DNA of 16,901 bases from an uncultured Bacilli bacterium (GTDB lineage: Bacteria; Bacillota_I; Bacilli_A; RF39; UBA660), in contig CAJUNF010000026.1 in assembly GCA_910587775.1 (NCBI GenBank), positions 4,115 to 21,015 of the forward strand, written 5' to 3'. Position 1 is the stretch's first letter. Each line of letters starts with the position of its first letter. The notes under the pieces were generated by a model that was not told the origin of the DNA, ran no database searches, and worked only from the letters and a program-made list of their open reading frames with translations. The position numbers and the translations under genes were made by a program. Positions 1 to 5,882 of this stretch are shown one piece after another.

Positions 1-162
1 GATATGGTTTCAACAAAAATGCTTAAAAAAATGGTTTTATTAACATATTTAGCAATTTTAAAATCAATAAAAAGTCAAAAAGAAGAAATAGATTTAAATG
101 ATTCTTTTTTAGAAGAAAAATTAAGAATATTAAAAAAACTTCCGTTAAAAGGAAGTTTTTAA
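1..162 (+). CDS. 3' end of an unrecognised protein (partial)
   Basis: A reading frame open from the first base runs 53 codons to a TAA at 160-162; its start lies outside the window. The visible part is a lysine- and leucine-rich C-terminus with a short hydrophobic stretch (VLLTYLAIL) followed by a charged helical tail ending LPLKGSF. No motif is recognisable. It is judged real because it ends exactly inside a hairpin terminator and has codon use like its neighbours. The start and function cannot be determined. Confidence 0.5.
   Translation, partial: DMVSTKMLKKMVLLTYLAILKSIKSQKEEIDLNDSFLEEKLRILKKLPLKGSF
134..160. terminator. Bidirectional hairpin terminator
   Basis: Perfect 10-bp stem AAAAACTTCC / GGAAGTTTTT with a 7-base loop (144-150). 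The arms are A-rich on the left and T-rich on the right, so the hairpin can terminate both the plus-strand gene ending at 162 and the minus-strand tRNA gene ending at 171. Confidence 0.8.
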
Positions 163-170
163 ATACTAGA

Positions 171-247
171 TGGTGTTCGCGGGGAGATTCGAACTCTCGA
201 CCGATCGCTTAGAAGGCGATTGCTCTATCCAACTGAGCTACGCGAAC
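171..247 (-). tRNA. tRNA-Arg (anticodon UCU)
   Basis: On the minus strand the sequence begins GTTCGCG and ends CGCGAAC-A-CCA, giving a 7-bp acceptor stem with the CCA tail encoded. The D arm contains TAGCTCAGTTGGATAGAGCA. The anticodon stem ATCGC/GCGAT encloses the loop CTTCTAA, giving anticodon TCT (UCU), which reads AGA/AGG arginine. The T arm contains GTTCGAATC. The length is 77 nt including CCA. AGA is a frequent Arg codon in this window. Confidence 0.97.
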
Positions 248-248
248 A

Positions 249-270
249 AATCAGTTAGAACAAACTGATT
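249..270. repeat. Inverted repeat in the tRNA-Arg promoter/leader
   Basis: Perfect 8-bp arms AATCAGTT (249-256) and AACTGATT (263-270) with a 6-base spacer. They lie between the tRNA 5' end and the -10 box and overlap its edge. It could form a hairpin or be a symmetrical protein site; its function is not shown by the sequence. Confidence 0.5.
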
Positions 271-297
271 ATAATATACTTTATTAACTTTTGTCAA
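268..297 (-). promoter_or_regulatory. Sigma-A promoter of tRNA-Arg
   Basis: Minus strand: a consensus -35 TTGACA (292-297), an 18-bp spacer and a consensus -10 TATAAT (268-273). Transcription would start near 261, about 14 bases before the mature tRNA. This is the best sigma-A consensus match in the window. Confidence 0.88.
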
Positions 298-330
298 TTC
301 TCTTTTTTTATACAAAAGATGATAGTAATA

Positions 331-1260
331 TTAAGATTCATTAACTTTTTGACCATCTACCAAAAAATTAACTGAAATAACATCTAAAGTATCACGCATA
401 GATAGAGCAATAGAATATTCAACTTCTTCCAATATTTTTTGATTTTTAAAATCATCTAACAAATATTGATTAAAACTTAATTGAATATCATTTTCTAAAA
501 TTTCATAATCTAAAAGTTCTGCATTAGCATTTAAATAACTCATTAAATTTGTTTGATTCATAGGTGTACTTTTTAAACGTTCAATAATGATTTCTACTTT
601 TTCTTTATCATTATTAGTTATCTCAGTAACAGGTACATAATAAAGAAAATCATCATACTTACTTATATAATAAGTAGTAGTTTTCACTACATTCTTGATC
701 TTTGTTAAATCATAAACTTTATTAATTCCATAATCTCTAGTCAAAGTAGTAGGTAATTTAATTTTTGAATGTGGCAGAGTAGTTAGAAGCTCTTCATTTA
801 CATAAATAAGAATTCCTTTTACATCTCTAAGTTCTGTTAGAGAATAAATTAAACTTTCAATAATATCTTCTTCTGATTCTTTTGTCATTTTTAAAAATGT
901 TTCATCAAAATTTAGTTTTAAAATTCCATTTTGAATATCAATTTCTTTTAGTTTAGTTCCACTTGGTATAACTGCGGTAAATCCATTAGGTAAATAATGA
1001 GATTTAGATCCATTAATAGTTAACATTTCGATCATTTCACGTGCTTGATTTAACAAGTCAGTATTTTTTAAAACTACTTTCGTTCTTGCAACATAATGAT
1101 TTGGATCTAGAAGATACAAAACTGAGTAAACAGGATCATTTGTAATAACATTTGATTCAAATTGTTGATCCAATTTGGTAGGAAAAATAGAAATAATTCC
1201 AAAGATAAAAAGGGCAACAGTAGTTACTGAAATCCTTCTTAAAGCGCTTTTTCTTAACAT
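331..1260 (-). CDS. gerM: GerM-like sporulation protein with two GerMN domains
   Basis: 309 residues from an ATG at 1260, preceded by a GGGTGG ribosome site; a TTG twelve bases upstream is a less likely start. Residues 12-28 form one membrane anchor (TTVALFIFGIISIF) with no lipobox cysteine, whereas Bacillus GerM is a lipoprotein. The exported part has two repeats of the GerMN type, about residues 58-160 and 206-300, each with the pattern of a helix followed by strands (for example IQNGILKLNFDETF and ILENDIQLSFNQYL). In the family, GerM acts in the intermembrane space around the forespore with the SpoIIIA-SpoIIQ channel. It lies next to gerE, as it does in the broader B. subtilis gerE-gerM region, and near spoIIIAH. 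It has no clear terminator before the tRNA promoter. Confidence 0.82.
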   Translation of the reverse strand: MLRKSALRRISVTTVALFIFGIISIFPTKLDQQFESNVITNDPVYSVLYLLDPNHYVARTKVVLKNTDLLNQAREMIEMLTINGSKSHYLPNGFTAVIPSGTKLKEIDIQNGILKLNFDETFLKMTKESEEDIIESLIYSLTELRDVKGILIYVNEELLTTLPHSKIKLPTTLTRDYGINKVYDLTKIKNVVKTTTYYISKYDDFLYYVPVTEITNNDKEKVEIIIERLKSTPMNQTNLMSYLNANAELLDYEILENDIQLSFNQYLLDDFKNQKILEEVEYSIALSMRDTLDVISVNFLVDGQKVNES

Positions 1261-1306
1261 GAAACCACCCAATAAATTTTATGTATTATTTTCCTAAATT
1301 AGAACG

Positions 1307-1331
1307 AAAAAAGAGTCTTCATAAGAAGACT
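1307..1331 (-). terminator. Terminator after gerE
   Basis: On the minus strand just past the gerE stop: stem AGTCTTC / GAAGACT (1314-1331) with loop TTAT, then C and six T (complement of A at 1307-1312). It separates gerE from gerM. Confidence 0.8.
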
Positions 1332-1332
1332 T

Positions 1333-1542
1333 TTATAATAATGATATTTCACCTAATCTCAATAATTCCACAACAGCTTGAGCTCTGCCATTGACCCCCA
1401 ATTTTTGCATAACATTTGAAATGTGATTACGTACTGTTTTTTCACTAATTCCCAAAAAATTTGCTATTTCCTTCGTGGACTTATTTAATACTAAAAGTTC
1501 AAAAACTTCTTGTTCTCTCACTGTTAGAATTTTATTATTCAT
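1333..1542 (-). CDS. gerE: GerE, LuxR-type late sporulation regulator
   Basis: 69 residues, close to the 74 of Bacillus GerE. The protein is almost entirely a LuxR/GerE helix-turn-helix: LTVREQEVFELLVLNKSTKEI, then the recognition-helix region GISEKTVRNHISNVMQKLGV, then RAQAVVELLRLGE. The match to the known GerE sequence runs over nearly the whole length. It has no receiver domain, which is typical of GerE. The start chosen is the ATG at 1542, because GTGAGGG lies seven bases upstream; the ATG at 1581 has no ribosome site and lies at about the predicted transcription start. GerE acts in the mother cell on sigma-K-dependent coat genes, activating some and repressing others. A sigma-K-like promoter precedes it. 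Confidence 0.95.
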   Translation of the reverse strand: MNNKILTVREQEVFELLVLNKSTKEIANFLGISEKTVRNHISNVMQKLGVNGRAQAVVELLRLGEISLL

Positions 1543-1557
1543 AGCTTCCCTCACTTT

Positions 1558-1606
1558 CTTGATGAACCTTTTAATACTCATAGTATTTTATGAGACTTTC
1601 ATCAAG
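1558..1606. repeat. Nested inverted repeat spanning the gerE promoter
   Basis: Outer arms CTTGATGAA (1558-1566) and TTCATCAAG (1598-1606) are perfect 9-bp complements. Inner arms CTCATA (1577-1582) and TATGAG (1589-1594) are perfect 6-bp complements and overlap the -10 box. Because the expected transcript starts near 1577, this is more likely a DNA-level operator than an mRNA hairpin. Confidence 0.6.
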
Positions 1607-1612
1607 TAGGTG
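1584..1612 (-). promoter_or_regulatory. Sigma-K-type promoter of gerE
   Basis: Minus strand: CACC at 1609-1612, exactly 16 bp, then CATAAAATA at 1584-1592. This fits the sigma-K pattern mACm-16-CATAnnnTA. Transcription would begin near 1577, leaving a leader of about 35 bases that carries the GTGAGGG ribosome site. In B. subtilis gerE is transcribed by sigma-K, so motif and gene agree. Confidence 0.75.
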
Positions 1613-1625
1613 AGTAATTGCTAGA

Positions 1626-2126
1626 TTACTTTTGAAATTTAACAGTAATATACATTTTCTTTGGATACATCGATTGTATACTACGAATAATATTATTAGC
1701 TACATTAACATTATGATCATTTGATTCAACAACAATACTAATTTGATCATTTTGAATTTTTACAAAACTGTTTAATTGAAATTCACTTTTAATCTTTTTC
1801 TCTAATTCTTCTTCTTTTCCTTTATTAGCATTTAAAGCCATTAACTCATCATAAGCATCATTTTTTTCTTCAAGAGTTGCTGTATCATCTAAAAGAATTG
1901 TTTGTAATTCATTCATAGCTTTTAAAAGTTCTTCCTCATCATTTACTTTTAAAGCTACTAAGATACTAGATTCTTCTACATTAACATTTGCATATTCTGA
2001 ATTATCGTTTGTAGTATTATTTAATATAGAGGAAAGTGCATCATCACTCATTGTGACATAGTAAATTCCCAGTACTAAAATTAAACTAAAAAGCGTTACA
2101 AACCAAAGGCCTTGTTTATTTATCAT
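1626..2126 (-). CDS. spoIIIAH: SpoIIIAH-like stage III sporulation protein
   Basis: 166 residues, shorter than the roughly 218 of B. subtilis SpoIIIAH. The N-terminus INKQGLWFVTLFSLILVLGI followed by YYV matches the characteristic SpoIIIAH start and is its single membrane anchor (residues 7-25). An acidic linker follows, then a helix-rich part and a ring-building-motif-like C-terminus (about residues 110-166: KIKSEFQLNSFVKIQNDQIS, ending in ITVKF). In the family this domain meets SpoIIQ from the forespore to form the mother cell-forespore channel. The start has GGAGGG eight bases upstream. It normally ends the eight-gene spoIIIA operon, but here it is alone, followed by gerE and gerM on the same strand. 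No convincing sporulation promoter was found for it. Confidence 0.88.
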   Translation of the reverse strand: MINKQGLWFVTLFSLILVLGIYYVTMSDDALSSILNNTTNDNSEYANVNVEESSILVALKVNDEEELLKAMNELQTILLDDTATLEEKNDAYDELMALNANKGKEEELEKKIKSEFQLNSFVKIQNDQISIVVESNDHNVNVANNIIRSIQSMYPKKMYITVKFQK

Positions 2127-2177
2127 AATAATCCCTCCATAGATCTAATTAAACATATGGAAGTTCTTGGCAATTTA

Positions 2178-2208
2178 TTACATGAAAAAATACATTTTAT
2201 GCTATAAT
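2178..2208 (+). promoter_or_regulatory. Promoter of the CmpB-like gene
   Basis: Extended -10 TGCTATAAT (TATAAT at 2203-2208) with a weak -35-like TTACAT at 2178-2183 (19-bp spacer). The expected start near 2215 lies after the upstream candidate starts (2167, 2182), which supports translation from the ATG at 2233. Confidence 0.6.
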
Positions 2209-2232
2209 AATAAAAGAAAAGTTGGTGCCAAA

Positions 2233-2970
2233 ATGTATCAAATAGCCCTGATATTTATGAATTTTATGTTATTTAGCTTATTTGGCTATATTGCCGAAAT
2301 GACAATGTGTATTATTGTTGATCGAAAAATAACAAATCGAGGATTTTTGTGTGGTCCTATCATTCCAATTTATGGAGTAGGTAGCTTATTTTTAACAGTT
2401 TTATTAGAACCCTTTAAAGAAAATCCTCTAATTATCTTTTTCTTTGGAATTATTATTACTACTGTACTTGAATATATAACAAGTTACCTTCTTGAAAAAA
2501 TATTTCATAATCGTTGGTGGGATTATAGTCAAAATAAATTTAATATTAATGGAAGAATTTGCCTTTTAAATAGTTCACTATTTGGTATTGGTTCATTAGT
2601 AATTATATATTTAGCTAATCCAATTTTTAGAGACTTTTTTGCTCAAATGAATAGAACTGCACTAATAATAAGTGCCATTGTAATATTTTGTATCTTTATA
2701 TTAGATGTAATATACTCCTGTGTAGTAGCTTATAACCTAAGAAATCAAATAATTATTTTTAGTGAATTGAAAAATCAAAAATTAGCCAAAATCCCAGGAA
2801 TGTTTGAAAGAATGCTAAAACGTCGGATTCATCAAATAAAACGTTATCCAAATCGTTTATTAAAAGCTTTCCCATATCTTCAAATTAGTAACGAAAAAGA
2901 ATTTGCTATTGTAAAAAAATTACAAGATAAAAAGAAAAAAAACAGAAAAAAGAAAAAAAGAAAAAAATAA
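2233..2970 (+). CDS. CmpB-type (ABC-transporter type IV family) membrane protein
   Basis: 245 residues from the ATG at 2233, which is chosen because the extended -10 promoter lies downstream of the earlier possible starts. Five hydrophobic segments fall at about residues 3-27, 38-58, 66-90, 111-133 and 145-172. The conserved signature of this family is visible: FGYIAEM, NRGFLCGPIIPIYGVG, WWDYS and NGRICL. Members (PF06541-type) are integral membrane proteins named after a putative transporter, but their biochemical role is unsettled. The C-terminus is strikingly basic, ending in a run of lysine and arginine that faces the cytoplasm if topology follows positive-inside. It is a single-gene unit ending in a hairpin terminator, with no sign that it belongs to the export operon that follows. 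Confidence 0.8.
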   Translation: MYQIALIFMNFMLFSLFGYIAEMTMCIIVDRKITNRGFLCGPIIPIYGVGSLFLTVLLEPFKENPLIIFFFGIIITTVLEYITSYLLEKIFHNRWWDYSQNKFNINGRICLLNSSLFGIGSLVIIYLANPIFRDFFAQMNRTALIISAIVIFCIFILDVIYSCVVAYNLRNQIIIFSELKNQKLAKIPGMFERMLKRRIHQIKRYPNRLLKAFPYLQISNEKEFAIVKKLQDKKKKNRKKKKRKK

Positions 2971-2994
2971 CAGTTAACATTGTTATTTTTTTTT
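2963..2994 (+). terminator. Terminator after the CmpB-like gene
   Basis: Stem AAAAATAACA (2963-2972) / TGTTATTTTT (2981-2990) with an 8-base loop, continuing into more T. The left arm includes the stop codon. The hairpin isolates the following export operon. Confidence 0.82.
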
Positions 2995-3052
2995 GACTCA
3001 AAAAAAGGAAATGGATTTGTTAAGCAATATATTATTTATGAGGAAGGTAAAA

Positions 3053-5119
3053 ATGCAAAAGAAAGTTATTATAAAACAACGAGATCAAAAAGATTGTGGA
3101 GTATGTTGTTTAGAATCAATTATTAAGTATTATGATGGCTATATTCCAATAGAGAAAATTCGAGAAGATACACTAACAAATACCAAAGGGACTAGTGCTT
3201 ACCATATGATAGAAGCATTAAAGACATATGGATTTGATGCATATGGAACTAAAGTAAAAAAAGAAGAATTTTTTAAGAGTTCTTTTCCTCTTCCAGCTAT
3301 TGTACATGTTGTTTTAGATAATGGCTTAAATCATTATATGGTGCTATATGAAAAAAGAAAAAATAAGGTAATTCTTATGGATCCTGCAAACGGAAAGAAG
3401 GTGATGGATGAAGCAGATTTCTTTTGGATTTGGTCTGAGATTCTCTTAATTGCTTATCCAAAAGAAAAAATTAAAATATATGGAAAAGAAAAAAATAGCT
3501 GGACTTTAATGAATTTGTTTTTAGGAAAAGATAAGTATAAATTAAACGGAATAATTCTAATGAATTTTGTTTTTGTAATATTTGGAATTATAAGTAGCTT
3601 TTATTTGAAAATATCGTTATCTTATTTAAATCGAAAAGAAGAATTATATTGTATTATAGGTTTCTTTTTTATTATTATAATAGTAAAAATATTACTTTTT
3701 AATGAAGTATTAACAAAAACAAAGTCTCTTAATGCTCGCTTAGGAGTACTACATAGTATGAATTTTTTAGATCACTTATTTAACCTTCCTCTGTCTATTT
3801 ACAAAAAGCGTAGCATTTCAGATTATTTACTTCGTTTTTGGGAAAATTTAGAACTAAAATTTATTTATACAGAAGTTTATAAAACCGCAATAATCTCTAT
3901 AATATCTATATTCGGATGTTTTTATTTACTAATAAATATAAATGATACTTTTTTTCACTTTTTTCTATTCGTTTTTATTTTCTATGGAATAATAGAAGTT
4001 TTATTTCAAAGTAAATATTATAAAATTGAAAAACAATTATTAAAAGAAAAAGCAAATTTTCAAAGAAATTTACAAGAGTATATGAATAGCCTTGAGGTAT
4101 ATCATTATTTAAATTTGAAACCATTTTTAAAGAAAAAGAATGAACAAAATTTAATAAAATTTTTAATAATAGAAGAAAGAAAAAACAAAACTTATTTTTA
4201 TTTTCTTAAAATCCAAAATTTATTAAAAGAAATTACATCTTTTGTATTTTTAACTCTAGGCATATATTTAATTCAAAAAGATAAACTAACTGTATTAAAT
4301 TTTTTTATGATTCACACAATTAGCAATTATATTATAAATTCTTTAGAAAATATGATAAATTTAATACCAAAAGAGAAATATCTAAAAAATATTTTAATAA
4401 ACCAAAATGAATTTCTTTTGATAGAAGAAGAGCAAAACAAAAAGAATCTTAATTTTCAAAAAGGAATGATTGAATTTATCAATGTATCCTATTCTTATAA
4501 TTCGTATCATTGGATTTTAAAAGATTTGAATTTGAAAATATTAGAAGGAGAACATGTTTTATTATTAGGAAAAAATGGAAGTGGAAAAAGCACCATATGT
4601 AAATTATTAACCAATACTATTTTTCCAAATATGGGAGAAATAAAAATTAATAATGTGAACATTCAAGACTTAAATATAAATTCACTACATACAAGTGTTG
4701 TATATTTAAATCAAGGTAGTAAATTAATATCAGGAAGTATCAAAGAAAACATAATATTCGGTCGCCCATTTCATCAAAAAAAGTATCTAGAAATATGTGA
4801 AATATGCCAAATTGAAGATATAGTAAAAAAAAGACCTTTAAGATATGAAACAACTATAAATAGTGAGGATAATAATTTATCAGGAGGGGAACGTCAAAGA
4901 ATTATGCTAGCAAGAACACTTTACTCAAATGGGGAAATATTTTTATTAGATGAATCATTAAGTGAAGTAGATGAAAAATTGGAAAAAGAAATAATAAAAA
5001 AAATCCGAGTATTTTTAAAAAATAAAACAATAATTTATATTAGTCATAGAAATATTAAAACATTATTTGATGAATTTATTAAATTGGAGGTTATGAATGA
5101 ACGAGTCCTTATATCTTAA
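3053..5119 (+). CDS. Peptidase-containing ABC transporter (C39 PCAT) for double-glycine peptides
   Basis: 688 residues from the ATG at 3053, with AGGAAGG six bases upstream; earlier starts lie in the terminator tail or lack a proper site. The N-terminal C39 cysteine protease has QKDCGVCCLE (catalytic Cys15), NHYMVLY (His94) and DPA (Asp110). Several membrane segments lie at about residues 160-430. The ATPase has Walker A GKNGSGKST (506-514), signature LSGGERQ (609-615), Walker B FLLDE (630-634) and the H-loop His665. Length and domain order match LagD/ComA-type exporters, which cut the leader after Gly-Gly and export the peptide. All catalytic residues are present. It overlaps the next gene by 23 bases, and two double-glycine peptides lie downstream, so its substrates are evident. 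Its promoter was not found; TTGACT at 2993 lacks a partner. Confidence 0.94.
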   Translation: MQKKVIIKQRDQKDCGVCCLESIIKYYDGYIPIEKIREDTLTNTKGTSAYHMIEALKTYGFDAYGTKVKKEEFFKSSFPLPAIVHVVLDNGLNHYMVLYEKRKNKVILMDPANGKKVMDEADFFWIWSEILLIAYPKEKIKIYGKEKNSWTLMNLFLGKDKYKLNGIILMNFVFVIFGIISSFYLKISLSYLNRKEELYCIIGFFFIIIIVKILLFNEVLTKTKSLNARLGVLHSMNFLDHLFNLPLSIYKKRSISDYLLRFWENLELKFIYTEVYKTAIISIISIFGCFYLLININDTFFHFFLFVFIFYGIIEVLFQSKYYKIEKQLLKEKANFQRNLQEYMNSLEVYHYLNLKPFLKKKNEQNLIKFLIIEERKNKTYFYFLKIQNLLKEITSFVFLTLGIYLIQKDKLTVLNFFMIHTISNYIINSLENMINLIPKEKYLKNILINQNEFLLIEEEQNKKNLNFQKGMIEFINVSYSYNSYHWILKDLNLKILEGEHVLLLGKNGSGKSTICKLLTNTIFPNMGEIKINNVNIQDLNINSLHTSVVYLNQGSKLISGSIKENIIFGRPFHQKKYLEICEICQIEDIVKKRPLRYETTINSEDNNLSGGERQRIMLARTLYSNGEIFLLDESLSEVDEKLEKEIIKKIRVFLKNKTIIYISHRNIKTLFDEFIKLEVMNERVLIS

Positions 5120-5525
5120 TAAGGTATGTTTTTTAAATCAATTTGAAGAACATAGTTTGCTAATTTGTTTCATGAGCCTAATAATTTCCATTACTTTTAT
5201 ATTAATATGTAATTTTGAAATTCAGTTAAGCGTTCCAATAAAAGGAATTTATCAAAGCGATACAAAATCAATAAAATTCATTGCAAATTTAGAATCCATA
5301 GAAAAAATTGTTAATTGTCAAAATATAAAATTAGATAATTTAAAATATCCATTTGAAATAAAGAATATAAGTGAAATTTTATTAGATGAAACGCATCAAA
5401 CGAATTACCAAATAATCGAAATAAAAAGCCCAAAAAATTTTCGAGAGAATCAAGTGGTTCAAATTCAATTATTAGATAAAAAAGATAAAATAATAAAAAA
5501 AATAGTGAAAATGATAGGAGAATAA
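5097..5525 (+). CDS. Small membrane-anchored accessory protein of the peptide exporter
   Basis: 142 residues. The start overlaps the transporter end by 23 bases, with GGAGG (5086-5090) six bases upstream. An N-terminal cytoplasmic stretch is followed by one membrane helix (about residues 22-40, ICFMSLIISITFILIC) and a beta-rich exported part beginning QLSVPIKGIY and ending VVQIQLLDKKDKIIKKIVKM. Position and topology are those of the HlyD-like accessory protein that accompanies bacteriocin PCAT exporters, but those are usually around 400-470 residues with a long coiled-coil hairpin. Here only the anchor and a short beta domain are seen. An accessory role in export is inferred from operon position; an immunity role is an alternative. 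No sequence family is recognised with certainty. Confidence 0.7.
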   Translation: MNESLYLNKVCFLNQFEEHSLLICFMSLIISITFILICNFEIQLSVPIKGIYQSDTKSIKFIANLESIEKIVNCQNIKLDNLKYPFEIKNISEILLDETHQTNYQIIEIKSPKNFRENQVVQIQLLDKKDKIIKKIVKMIGE

Positions 5526-5666
5526 ATGAAATTAGAAAATGAAGAATTACAAAATATTTATGGAGGAGGTGCAGGTGGGTTATTCATTTTAGGTATTATT
5601 GGCTTAGGAACATTACTAGCAGGAATTATTGATGGATTTACACGCCCACTTCCATGTAATGATTAA
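5526..5666 (+). CDS. Double-glycine leader peptide 1 (putative class IIb bacteriocin subunit)
   Basis: 46 residues. It starts directly after the previous stop and is preceded by AGGAGA at 5516-5521, six bases from the ATG. The leader MKLENEELQNIYGG matches the class II consensus with Leu(-12), Glu(-8), Leu(-7), Ile(-4), Gly(-2) and Gly(-1). The predicted mature peptide is 32 residues, hydrophobic and glycine-rich (LFILGIIGLGTLLAGIIDG) with a GxxxG motif (GIIDG), and ends TRPLPCND with one Cys. GxxxG-bearing hydrophobic peptides in pairs are the hallmark of two-peptide bacteriocins. It is adjacent to a cognate exporter and a second peptide with an almost identical leader. Activity is inferred, not shown. 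Confidence 0.85.
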   Translation: MKLENEELQNIYGGGAGGLFILGIIGLGTLLAGIIDGFTRPLPCND

Positions 5667-5826
5667 ATTGAAAAACGAAGAATTGATAAATATAGTGGGA
5701 GGATCAGATATAATATCTGCAACACTTCTTAATGCAATTACAAGATGTATGGATTGTATTTTTGAAATAGGACGAGCAATCGGTTCCTCAATTGCTCGTT
5801 TCAAAAGTGGAAATATTTGTAGCTGA
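5659..5826 (+). CDS. Double-glycine leader peptide 2 (putative class IIb bacteriocin subunit)
   Basis: 55 residues from the ATG at 5659, overlapping the end of peptide 1 by eight bases (ATGATTAA), which suggests translational coupling. An ATG at 5632 with AGGA upstream would add nine residues, but the chosen start gives the leader MIKLKNEELINIVGG, matching peptide 1 at every consensus position. The predicted mature peptide is 40 residues, beginning SDIISATLLNAI. It has an amphipathic look, a GxxxG motif (GRAIG) near the middle, a basic C-terminal part (ARFKSG) and three cysteines (CMDC and a Cys next to the last residue). It is likely the partner of peptide 1. No dedicated immunity gene is recognisable next to it. 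Confidence 0.85.
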   Translation: MIKLKNEELINIVGGSDIISATLLNAITRCMDCIFEIGRAIGSSIARFKSGNICS

Positions 5827-5828
5827 AC

Positions 5829-5857
5829 TTGAAGTAAGCTAAAAATCATTATATAAT
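5829..5857 (+). promoter_or_regulatory. Promoter of the prepilin-like gene
   Basis: -35 TTGAAG (5829-5834), a 17-bp spacer and a perfect -10 TATAAT (5852-5857). It lies just after the last bacteriocin peptide and 26 bases before the next start, so the following gene can be transcribed separately. Confidence 0.78.
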
Positions 5858-5860
5858 GAT
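5845..5860. promoter_or_regulatory. Perfect palindrome covering the -10 box
   Basis: ATCATTATATAATGAT is a perfect 16-bp palindrome that contains the TATAAT of the preceding promoter. It has the geometry of a repressor operator, though A/T-rich palindromes can arise by chance in this genome. Confidence 0.45.
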
Positions 5861-5882
5861 CTAAAGAATAAGGAGGAGTGTT

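Noticed and set aside
1276..1283. Sigma-E-like -10 (CATAAAAT) for gerM
   Set aside because: The start of transcription would fall within the ribosome site of gerM, and the -35 match is poor.
1613..1630. AGTAAT / ATTACT hairpin as terminator of spoIIIAH
   Set aside because: It has only six base pairs and no T-tract; it may instead be part of the gerE upstream region.
2993..2998. TTGACT as the -35 of the exporter operon
   Set aside because: It lies in the terminator tail and no reasonable -10 is found 16-18 bases downstream.
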